Shown: positions 1-5,129 of the stretch, in pieces
Layout of the letters: each line of letters begins with the position of its first letter
Position numbering within the stretch: position 1 is the stretch's first letter
Origin: an uncultured Robiginitomaculum sp.
Lineage (GTDB): Bacteria > Pseudomonadota > Alphaproteobacteria > Caulobacterales > Maricaulaceae
Length of the DNA: 5,790 bases
Reading direction: 5' to 3'
Assembly (NCBI GenBank): GCA_938003555.1
Contig: CALKXN010000329.1
Coordinates: 1-5,790 of the forward strand
Program-made: the position numbers and the translations under genes
The notes under the pieces: model-generated
What the model saw: the letters and a program-made list of their open reading frames with translations, nothing else
Told to the model about the DNA's origin: nothing
Database searches by the model: none

Positions 1-22
1 TGATGGATCGTCAAGCCGCGCC

Positions 23-391
23 CTAGCGACCCGCAACAGAGAATCGTTTTTTATCAAACACTTTTAAAACCGTTTTAAGGTCGTGGCCCCGTTTTAAAAT
101 AAGTCCGCCCGGCGCAATAACGCTAAACTCGCCTTGCTTGGCGGCCATAGAGGGGCGCTTTTCGACCGTATAGAGCGGCGTTTCCGTTGCGCGGCGAAAG
201 ATTGAAAATACGGCGCGTTCTTCGAGCATATCAATCGCGTAATCTTTCCACTCTCCCTTACGCACCATAAAGCCGTAAACGCTCATGATTTGATTAAGCT
301 CTGTGCGGTGAAAAGCGACCTGCGGCTTGCGGCGCGTCTTGGCTTTCTCTTGCGATTGAGCAGGTTTCAAATTGACGACTTTAGCACTCAT
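23..391 (-). CDS. DUF2794 family protein
   Basis: This is a 122-aa conserved protein of unknown function, recognised as DUF2794, a family found essentially in Alphaproteobacteria. After a basic, probably disordered N-terminus (residues 1-22), the conserved core starts at VAFHRTELNQI (25-35), continues with VYGFMVRKGEWKDYAID (38-54) and FSIFRRA (62-68), and ends with GGLILKRGHDLKTVL (95-109). No signal peptide or membrane segment is visible, so it is probably cytoplasmic. I chose the ATG at 389-391, giving MSAKVVNL. The frame stays open to a TTG at 410-412, but the extra seven residues are unlike the family and would remove most of the leader. The ribosome binding site is weak (GGTG, about five bases before ATG). 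The gene is last in a minus-strand run after a DUF1223 gene, and a TATAAT lies 34 bp upstream of the ATG, so it may also have its own promoter. Family assignment is firm; function is unknown. Confidence 0.93.
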   Translation of the reverse strand: MSAKVVNLKPAQSQEKAKTRRKPQVAFHRTELNQIMSVYGFMVRKGEWKDYAIDMLEERAVFSIFRRATETPLYTVEKRPSMAAKQGEFSVIAPGGLILKRGHDLKTVLKVFDKKRFSVAGR

Positions 392-424
392 ACCTGCACC
401 ATAATGCGCCAAATGCGCGGCGCA

Positions 425-430
425 ATTATA
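425..430 (-). promoter_or_regulatory. Candidate -10 box upstream of the DUF2794 gene
   Basis: On the minus strand this reads TATAAT, a perfect sigma-70 -10 hexamer, about 34 bp before the ATG at 391. It lies inside the palindrome AATTATAATT (424-433), so the same match exists on the plus strand. No good -35 hexamer is found 16-18 bp upstream (the best is CTAACG at 447-452, 3 of 6 matches). This is plausible if activator-assisted, but AT-rich DNA yields such matches by chance. Confidence 0.35.
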
Positions 431-442
431 ATTTGTGGTTAA
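428..442 (-). promoter_or_regulatory. CtrA-like box (TTAA-N7-TTAT)
   Basis: On the minus strand the sequence is TTAACCACAAATTAT. The CtrA master regulator of Caulobacter-type alphaproteobacteria binds TTAA-N7-TTAA; this site matches 7 of 8 fixed positions with the correct 7-base spacing, and its first half, TTAACCAC, is close to the typical TTAACCAT. It overlaps and lies just upstream of the candidate -10 of the DUF2794 gene, where a response regulator could replace a missing -35 or block polymerase. The motif is seen; binding is an inference. Confidence 0.3.
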
Positions 443-448
443 TATGCG

Positions 449-664
449 TTAGGAACCCTGTCCGTTTCCTGTCGCACTTGTCACGAAACGCCTCATTTGT
501 GCCACAATTTCGCCCCGCCTCTGCCTTGGCGGAGCGCCATACAGAATAGGCAAGTCGGGAGAGATACCATATTCGGTTTTCTTACAGCCCCCCCAGCCCC
601 CGAATAAGGGATGTCTTTCGGCTTGCCGCTCCCATTCCCGCGCGATCCCACGCGCAATAGTCAA
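449..664 (-). CDS. Possible small hypothetical protein (TTG start)
   Basis: This open frame of 71 codons sits between the DUF1223 and DUF2794 genes and ends with TAA at 449-451. I do not recognise the family. No ATG start is available; the best choice is TTG at 662-664, preceded by GAGG (669-672) with a 4-base spacer. Another TTG at 677-679 would give 76 aa but has no Shine-Dalgarno sequence. The protein is Arg/Gly-rich, with the segment REWERQAERHPLFGGWGG, then KTEYGISPDLPILYG, and a basic tail with AQMRRFV. It has no signal peptide or membrane segment and a single Cys. Spacing after the DUF1223 stop (38 bp) fits one operon. The composition looks protein-like, but third-position GC is close to 50 percent and AGG codons recur, so it may be non-coding. 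Homologues with the same start would settle it. Confidence 0.4.
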   Translation of the reverse strand: MTIARGIAREWERQAERHPLFGGWGGCKKTEYGISPDLPILYGAPPRQRRGEIVAQMRRFVTSATGNGQGS

Positions 665-702
665 AACGCCTCGTCCCAAATATCTGGGCCGGGGCTGTTT
701 TG

Positions 703-1380
703 TTAAGGCGTATAGGTCGCGGCGGCTAAAACAGGGCCATGGCCTGCGCCATGCAAAATCACGGCATAGGCTTCGCCGGAGCGCACAGGCTTGTCATACA
801 TCTTTTCTTGGCCATCATAAACGCCGAGCTTGGACACACCCGTCACAACATTTGTCAGGGTCAGCGTCCGCCCACTATTTTCTCCGCGCCCAACAGCAAC
901 GCTTTGGTCACCGGGCACATAGGTCACAAAGACAAGCTCGCCTTTGACATCATCAGAACCGCTAATTGAAAACATGCCATCATCATGCAGGACCAATTTT
1001 GGAACATCACCAGATATGACATCCCCCTTGATTTCGCGTTTACTGACGCGCGGCTTATCCCATACGCCATTGACCACCATTTGCGGCGTGTACACGCGGC
1101 CATGTCCAATTGCAGAGCTATAGTCGCGTTGACGTTTAGAAAAAGATGGATCCGCGAATGTATCTTTCCAGCCCAGATAGTCCCAATATTCAACACTATA
1201 AGTTAGCGCCAATACGTCATCTTGGGCCGCAATGGTTTTCAGAAGTTCATTTGACGGCGGGCATGACGAGCAGCCTTGGGACGTAAAGAGTTCAACAACC
1301 TGATTGGAGTTAATCTGTCCAGCATAGGCGGGAGCAGCGGTGAGCATCAGGGCGGAGGCAATAAGATATAATTTTTTCAT
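703..1380 (-). CDS. DUF1223 family exported thioredoxin-like protein
   Basis: This 225-aa protein belongs to DUF1223, a thioredoxin-fold family of unknown function common in Alphaproteobacteria, and it has the usual family length. Residues 1-20 form a Sec signal peptide (MKK, then a hydrophobic stretch, then AYA before Gly21), so it should be periplasmic. The mature protein opens with VVELFTSQGCSSCPPS (28-43), whose CSSC motif (Cys37, Cys40) occupies the position of a thioredoxin active site. It is followed by the family hallmark SVEYWDYLGWKD (62-73) and by YTPQMVVNG (97-105), where Pro99 is at the expected cis-proline position next to the active site. The C-terminal half is beta-rich. Both cysteines are present, so redox activity is plausible but untested. 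The start is ATG at 1378-1380; no clear Shine-Dalgarno precedes it. It is the first gene of the minus-strand run and divergent from rmuC. In some relatives DUF1223 neighbours acnA; no acnA is visible here. Confidence 0.93.
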   Translation of the reverse strand: MKKLYLIASALMLTAAPAYAGQINSNQVVELFTSQGCSSCPPSNELLKTIAAQDDVLALTYSVEYWDYLGWKDTFADPSFSKRQRDYSSAIGHGRVYTPQMVVNGVWDKPRVSKREIKGDVISGDVPKLVLHDDGMFSISGSDDVKGELVFVTYVPGDQSVAVGRGENSGRTLTLTNVVTGVSKLGVYDGQEKMYDKPVRSGEAYAVILHGAGHGPVLAAATYTP

Positions 1381-1432
1381 AGCGCTTAATAACAGTAATT
1401 TTTAAAAGGTGAAATCAAACCGCCATCACAAG

Positions 1433-1449
1433 CGCGTGACGAGCACGCG
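1433..1449. repeat. Inverted repeat in the divergent DUF1223/rmuC intergenic region
   Basis: The arms CGCGTG (1433-1438) and CACGCG (1444-1449) are a perfect 6-bp inverted repeat around a 5-base centre (ACGAG). It lies 53 bp upstream of the DUF1223 start and 38 bp upstream of the rmuC start. No T-run follows on either strand, so a terminator is unlikely; an operator dyad or a leader hairpin is possible. The rest of 1381-1487 holds a TATAAA at 1465-1470 without a matching -35, and a GAATC at 1460-1464. Confidence 0.4.
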
Positions 1450-1487
1450 GCGCTTTACCGAATCTATAAAGGGGCGCATAAGGAGCT

Positions 1488-2609
1488 ATGGATCCCATTA
1501 TATCATATTCCGGCCTCGAGATTTCTCTGATCGAAATCATCCTTGGACTCGTTTTGCTTTTACTCGGCGCATTGATCGCCTATGTTTTGAAGCCGTCCAA
1601 TGATAAACATCTGAACTCAACCATAACGGATATGGCAAGGCAGCAAGCTGAACTACAAGGGCGGCTGTCGCAATTTGCCGATGACAGCCAAAAGCGAGAT
1701 GACCTATTTCGCAATAGTCTGGATGAACGGCTGGCGAAAGTGTCAGAGCGCGTTGGTAAGTCTATTACCGACACCCAAGAGCGCAGTAGTGAGAGCCTAA
1801 AGCATTTGCATGAACGCCTCGCTTTGATAGATCGCGCGCAAAAAAATATTGAAATGCTCTCCACAGAAGTTTCAGGCTTGCAGAGCATTCTATCGAATAA
1901 ACAGTCACGCGGCGCATTTGGCGAAATCCAGATGCAGGACATTATCAAAACATTGATGCCGCCTAATGCCTATAGTTTTCAGCATACGCTGTCTAATGGG
2001 AAACGCGTCGACGCCATCATCAAAATGCCCGAAGGTTATGGCGATGTTGCCATCGACAGCAAATTTCCAATGGAAGCGTGGAAACGCCTGACCGAAGCTG
2101 AGAACACACCGGCCGAGGCCAGCGCAATGAAAGAGTTCTCGCGCGATCTGCTGATTCATATCAAAGCGATCTCTGAGAAATATCTGATCTTTGGAGAGAC
2201 CCATGAAGTCGCGCTCATGTTTCTACCCAGCGAAGCGATCTATGCTGAGATTCACGCCCGCTTTGAAAATGTCATCAAAAAGGGCTTTATGTCTAAAGTC
2301 GTGATCGTTTCGCCCTCGACCTTTATGGCCACGCTTCATACGATGCGCGCCGTGATGAAAGACGCGGCCATGCGCGAGCAGGCCCATATCATTCAGCGCG
2401 AAGTTGGCATACTCGCACAAGATGTCACGCGCCTTGATGATCGCGTGGCCAAATTGCAAACGCATTATAATCAAGGCACAGAGGATTTGCGCCAGATCAG
2501 AATTTCGACGGATAAGATTTCATCGCGTGCGGGCAAGATCGAAGATTTAGAGCTAAAAGATAATTTGCCCGAAGACAATAATGTCACGCCCCTGCGGCGC
2601 GTAGATTAA
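1488..2609 (+). CDS. rmuC: DNA recombination protein RmuC
   Basis: RmuC family protein, 373 aa. In E. coli rmuC limits recombination at inverted repeats, and the family carries a PD-(D/E)XK nuclease-like fold. Residues 12-34 form a hydrophobic membrane anchor, 38-140 a long charged helical, probably coiled-coil region, and 137 onward the conserved domain: NKQSRGAFGEIQMQ (137-150), RVDAIIKMP (173-181), IDSKFPMEAW (189-198), and LMFLPSEAIYAEIH (243-256). Asp175 and the D-x-K pair Asp190/Lys192 fit the nuclease-like active site. The charged C-terminus is typical. It is shorter than E. coli RmuC (about 475 aa) but appears complete. The ATG at 1488 is preceded by TAAGGAG (1479-1485) with only two bases between, unusually tight. 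The first 23 residues after the start are needed for the membrane segment, so no later start is better. It is a single gene, divergent from DUF1223 and tail-to-tail with DUF1289 with one base between stops. Confidence 0.97.
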   Translation: MDPIISYSGLEISLIEIILGLVLLLLGALIAYVLKPSNDKHLNSTITDMARQQAELQGRLSQFADDSQKRDDLFRNSLDERLAKVSERVGKSITDTQERSSESLKHLHERLALIDRAQKNIEMLSTEVSGLQSILSNKQSRGAFGEIQMQDIIKTLMPPNAYSFQHTLSNGKRVDAIIKMPEGYGDVAIDSKFPMEAWKRLTEAENTPAEASAMKEFSRDLLIHIKAISEKYLIFGETHEVALMFLPSEAIYAEIHARFENVIKKGFMSKVVIVSPSTFMATLHTMRAVMKDAAMREQAHIIQREVGILAQDVTRLDDRVAKLQTHYNQGTEDLRQIRISTDKISSRAGKIEDLELKDNLPEDNNVTPLRRVD

Positions 2610-2610
2610 C

Positions 2611-2796
2611 CTACGCTTCAAAAGCGTCCATACGCTCCGGTAAAGACTCCATGATTTTCGCGCGCTGATCATCGGTATAGCGGGTCCACTGAGCGATTTC
2701 TTGGCGCGAGCGGCCACAGCCAAAGCACAGTCCCGATTGCAAATCGAGCGAGCAAATCAGCTGACATGGCGATGCGATGGGTGCATTTGCGACCAT
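2611..2796 (-). CDS. DUF1289 Cys-rich small protein
   Basis: This 61-aa protein is a full-length DUF1289 member, a widespread proteobacterial family of unknown function (E. coli YdhL is a relative). The signature is intact: SPCQLICSLD (9-18) and GLCFGCGRSRQEIAQW (22-37), with four cysteines at 11, 15, 24 and 27 (C-x3-C-x8-C-x2-C). This suggests binding of zinc or another metal; the ligand is not known to me. A helical tail follows (YTDDQRAKIMESLPERMDAF). It has no signal peptide, so it is cytoplasmic. Its ATG (2794-2796) overlaps the TAA of the upstream exported-protein gene by one base (TAATG), so translation is probably coupled and there is no separate promoter. The stop TAG is one base from the rmuC stop on the other strand. 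Confidence 0.93.
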   Translation of the reverse strand: MVANAPIASPCQLICSLDLQSGLCFGCGRSRQEIAQWTRYTDDQRAKIMESLPERMDAFEA

Positions 2797-3560
2797 TATT
2801 CGTCTTCGTCGTCTTCAGTGAACCCGAATTTTTTCATTTTCTCAATCGAGACTCCGGGTTCCATGACTTTGAAACCATCTGAAATACGCAAACCATCCGC
2901 GCCGAGCGTTTCAAGCTGCGCAACTTCGATGACCCAGACTTTACCAAATGGCTCCATAACCAGACCCTCAATGACGTCGCCATCTTTAATAGCTTCGATT
3001 TGAGGGGCGGCGTTTTTAGAATCATAACTCACGCTGACATGGGTAAGTTTAGGCACCATAAAGCCCATCGCGCCGAACATTTTCTTATAAACCGGACGGC
3101 CATCCGTCAGGCCGCGCTCCAAATCCGCAAGCGCGTAAATGTCTTGGCGCGGAAAGGCGGCTTCGACGCCCATTGAAAAACCAAAACTGATTTCCGTATC
3201 TTTGGGCAGAGCGCGCGCCGGATCATAGACGCAATACTCTCCCTTATCCGAAAGGTTTGGCGGAGATAAAATATCCTCGACTTTCCCCTCCGGCGTCACC
3301 TCAATGGGCATCTCTTCTCCGTCATAGCGGTAAAAGAACCGCTCAGGCATACCCAGTCCATCTCCATCATTAAATGTGGCCGAGACATTATTCTCAAGAT
3401 AACCCAGATGTTTTTGGGGAATTTTAGAGAGTTTCGTTTTCAGCTTCGCAAAACTTTTTGAGGGAAAGCAGCGCTCTGCGGGATGCCGTTCAACGTCCTC
3501 AGCTTGCGCGAGAGTGGAGCTTATTAAGGCGATGGCGATGACAGGAATATAATGTTTCAT
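2796..3560 (-). CDS. Hypothetical exported protein, coupled to DUF1289
   Basis: I do not recognise this 254-aa protein. Residues 1-20 are a Sec signal peptide (MKH, then PVIAIALISSTL, then AQA before Glu21), and there is no lipobox or further membrane segment, so it is probably periplasmic or secreted. The mature part has only two cysteines (31 and 110), which could form a disulfide. Residues 60-125 are rich in Gly/Asp/Pro turns (NDGDGLGMPERFFYRYDG), and the segment from about 170 to 245 reads as alternating beta strands (KLTHVSVSYD, DVIEGLVMEPFGKVWVIEVA). The C-terminus is strongly acidic (FTEDDEDE). The ATG at 3558-3560 sits after AGGT with about 8 bases between. A TATAAT lies about 28 bp upstream. 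It is the first gene of a two-gene unit with DUF1289, joined by a 1-base stop/start overlap. Coding status is well supported by length, signal peptide and context; the function is unknown. Confidence 0.85.
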   Translation of the reverse strand: MKHYIPVIAIALISSTLAQAEDVERHPAERCFPSKSFAKLKTKLSKIPQKHLGYLENNVSATFNDGDGLGMPERFFYRYDGEEMPIEVTPEGKVEDILSPPNLSDKGEYCVYDPARALPKDTEISFGFSMGVEAAFPRQDIYALADLERGLTDGRPVYKKMFGAMGFMVPKLTHVSVSYDSKNAAPQIEAIKDGDVIEGLVMEPFGKVWVIEVAQLETLGADGLRISDGFKVMEPGVSIEKMKKFGFTEDDEDE

Positions 3561-3588
3561 AATTCATACCTAGCGGGATAATGCAAAG

Positions 3589-3594
3589 ATTATA
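3589..3594 (-). promoter_or_regulatory. Candidate -10 box for the exported-protein/DUF1289 unit
   Basis: The minus strand reads TATAAT here, a perfect -10 hexamer, giving a leader of roughly 20 bases before the ATG at 3560. A -35-like TTGGCA exists (3615-3620) but with a 20-bp spacer, longer than the preferred 16-18. The box faces away from the lptM-lysA promoter candidate, so the two promoters would be back to back. Confidence 0.35.
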
Positions 3595-3602
3595 ACTTAA
3601 AT

Positions 3603-3620
3603 TTTGCCAAGCTTTGCCAA
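3603..3620. repeat. Tandem 8-bp direct repeat TTTGCCAA, 10-bp period
   Basis: TTTGCCAA occurs at 3603-3610 and again at 3613-3620, separated by GC. The 10-bp period is one helical turn, so both copies face the same side of the DNA, as in tandem regulator sites. The repeat lies between the two divergent transcription units and overlaps the -35 elements proposed for both. The repeat is certain; a regulatory role is an inference. Confidence 0.45.
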
Positions 3621-3632
3621 ACCGACTATGAG
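3604..3632 (+). promoter_or_regulatory. Candidate sigma-70 promoter of lptM-lysA
   Basis: TTGCCA (3604-3609, 5 of 6 matches to TTGACA) is followed after exactly 17 bp by TATGAG (3627-3632, 4 of 6 matches to TATAAT). Transcription would start near 3639, leaving a leader of about 15 bases that still holds the AGGAG of lptM at 3644-3648. Spacing and position are good; the -10 is imperfect. Confidence 0.4.
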
Positions 3633-3654
3633 GGCAAAAAATCAGGAGCCTGAC

Positions 3655-3858
3655 ATGTCACACCGCACGATTAAAGCCATCGGCCTTATGGCCCTCATGG
3701 TGACGCCCCTCATCGCGGGGTGCGGTTTGCGGGGTGATCTAAAAACGCCGCCGCCTATTTTCGGCGAAGACAAGCGCACGGACGCACAAAAAGCCGAAGC
3801 CCAAAAGGCGATTGACGCCGCGCGCGAGCGTAAAATCCGTAAAGACGCCGAAGAGTAA
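3655..3858 (+). CDS. lptM: LptM/YifL-type small lipoprotein
   Basis: This 67-aa lipoprotein belongs to the family found upstream of lysA or dapF in Proteobacteria. E. coli LptM (YifL) binds the LPS translocon LptD/LptE and helps its disulfide maturation; the same role here is inferred by family. Residues 1-22 are a type II signal peptide (basic HRTIK, hydrophobic core, then LIAGC with lipidated Cys23). The mature start CGLRGDLKTPPP (23-34) fits the family pattern of Cys-Gly-Leu, Gly, Leu and a proline pair. The rest is a short charged Ala/Lys helix (about 42-67). The start is ATG 3655, after AGGAG at 3644-3648 with a 6-base spacer. The frame runs back to a TTG at 3604, but that would bury the signal peptide and overlap the promoter. 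lysA starts two bases after its stop, so they form one operon. Confidence 0.88.
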   Translation: MSHRTIKAIGLMALMVTPLIAGCGLRGDLKTPPPIFGEDKRTDAQKAEAQKAIDAARERKIRKDAEE

Positions 3859-3860
3859 TC

Positions 3861-5129
3861 ATGCGTCACTTCACGTCCAAAGGCGGCGAGCTATTTGCCG
3901 AAAACGTCGCCCTGTCCGCGATTGCCGATAAAGTCGGCACGCCTGTCTATGTCTATAGCGCGGCGACATTTGCGCGCCATTATGATGTATTTGCCAAAGG
4001 TTTTGAAGGCACAGACGCGCTGATTGCCTATAGTGTTAAGGCCAATTCCAATTTGGCAATCCTGACACTGCTTGGCAAACGCGGCGCGGGCGCAGATGTT
4101 GTCTCGGGTGGTGAATTAACACGCGCCCTGCGCGCTGGAATATCGCCCAGCAAAATCGTGTTTTCCGGCGTTGGCAAAACCCGCGATGAAATGCGACTCG
4201 CGCTATCCGCAGGCATCTATCAATTTAATGTAGAGAGCGCCGCAGAGCTTGACGCCTTATCTAAGACCGCAACGGATATGAAACTGCGCGCGCCGATTGC
4301 GTTTCGCGTCAATCCCGATGTTGCCGCAGGAGGTCATGAAAAGATCAGTACGGGCAAGAAAGAAAATAAATTTGGTATAGCATGGGATGATGCGCCGTCG
4401 CTTTACGCCCGCGCCGCCAGCTTACCGGGCATTAAAATCCAAGGCGTTGACGTTCATATCGGCAGCCAAATCACGCAGCTTGATCCCTATGCGCGCACAA
4501 TCGAAAAAATTGGCGGCTTGATTAAAAGCCTGCGCGCAGGCGGTCACACCATTGAAACATTTGATCTGGGCGGGGGGCTTGGCATTCCTTATGGCGATGG
4601 CGGACAGCAGCCCCCTCCGCCCGCCGATTATGCAGCAATGGTTCTCAGCGCGACAAAAGATTTAGATGTGCGCCTGCTCTTTGAACCAGGCCGCATGATT
4701 GCTGGCAATTCCGGCGTTTTGCTGTCGCGGGTGATTTACACCAAGCCTGGCGAAACCCGAAACTTCCTGATCGTTGACGCGGCTATGAATGACCTGATCC
4801 GGCCTGCGCTTTACGGCGCATATCATGATGTTGAGCCTGTATTATCATCCGGCGAAGCGCAAACTGTAAGCTATGATATAGTCGGCCCGATTTGCGAGAG
4901 CGGCGACACCTTTGCCGTGCAGCGCGACCTTCCAAAACTCGCCGCAGATGACCTCGTCGTATTTCACAGCGCAGGTGCATATGGCGCCGTCCAAGCCAGC
5001 CAATATAATACGCGCCCGCTTGTCCCCGAAGTCCTGGTCAGCGGCAGCGATTACGCAATCATTCGCAAACGTCCCGATTACGATACAATGCTATCTAGCG
5101 AGAGCATTCCAAAATTTATCTCACGCTGA
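3861..5129 (+). CDS. lysA: Diaminopimelate decarboxylase
   Basis: LysA (EC 4.1.1.20), 422 aa, is the PLP enzyme that decarboxylates meso-2,6-diaminopimelate to L-lysine, the last step of bacterial lysine synthesis, in the cytoplasm. It is full length. An N-terminal TIM barrel carries the PLP lysine in YSVKANSN (Lys60), VVSGGEL (80-86), HIGSQI (199-204, His199 stacking on PLP), the phosphate-binding GGGLG (237-241) and EPGR (275-278). The C-terminal beta domain supplies CESGD (345-349, catalytic Cys345 and substrate-contacting Glu346) and GAYG (372-375, Tyr374). All key residues are present. Residues 251-254 are a PPPP run in a surface loop that is proline-rich in relatives. The start is ATG 3861, with GAAGAG inside the end of lptM serving as ribosome binding site, so the two are probably translationally coupled. 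The last 14 bases overlap the end of the convergent S9 peptidase gene. Confidence 0.98.
   Translation: MRHFTSKGGELFAENVALSAIADKVGTPVYVYSAATFARHYDVFAKGFEGTDALIAYSVKANSNLAILTLLGKRGAGADVVSGGELTRALRAGISPSKIVFSGVGKTRDEMRLALSAGIYQFNVESAAELDALSKTATDMKLRAPIAFRVNPDVAAGGHEKISTGKKENKFGIAWDDAPSLYARAASLPGIKIQGVDVHIGSQITQLDPYARTIEKIGGLIKSLRAGGHTIETFDLGGGLGIPYGDGGQQPPPPADYAAMVLSATKDLDVRLLFEPGRMIAGNSGVLLSRVIYTKPGETRNFLIVDAAMNDLIRPALYGAYHDVEPVLSSGEAQTVSYDIVGPICESGDTFAVQRDLPKLAADDLVVFHSAGAYGAVQASQYNTRPLVPEVLVSGSDYAIIRKRPDYDTMLSSESIPKFISR

Noticed and set aside
389..412. Longer DUF2794 start at TTG 410-412
   Set aside because: It adds seven residues not expected in the family, while an ATG at 389-391 gives a normal N-terminus.
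680..702. Possible terminator (CCCA...TGGG hairpin) after the DUF1223 gene
   Set aside because: The stem is only four base pairs with no T-run, too weak to call a terminator.
924..1206. Open frames antisense to, or in other frames of, the DUF1223 gene (for example 924-1196 minus and 985-1206 plus)
   Set aside because: They lie wholly inside a well-supported DUF1223 gene, show no recognisable motif and lack convincing ribosome binding sites.
1409..1603. 64-codon plus-strand frame across the rmuC start
   Set aside because: It overlaps the rmuC membrane anchor in another frame, is rich in Arg/His as expected of out-of-frame reading, and matches no family.
1580..2474. Long minus-strand open frames under rmuC
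   Set aside because: They are shadows of a clear RmuC gene. Their Cys/Arg/Phe-heavy composition is typical of antisense reading.
2796..2820. CT-rich simple repeat of the GTCTTC type
   Set aside because: It is explained by consecutive Asp/Glu codons encoding the acidic C-terminus of the exported protein.
3604..3657. Longer lptM start at TTG 3604
   Set aside because: It would place 17 polar residues before the lipoprotein signal peptide and ignore the well-spaced AGGAG before ATG 3655.
4613..4624. PPPP-encoding C-rich stretch in lysA as a slippage or stalling site
   Set aside because: This loop is commonly proline-rich in alphaproteobacterial LysA, and the frame is intact on both sides.
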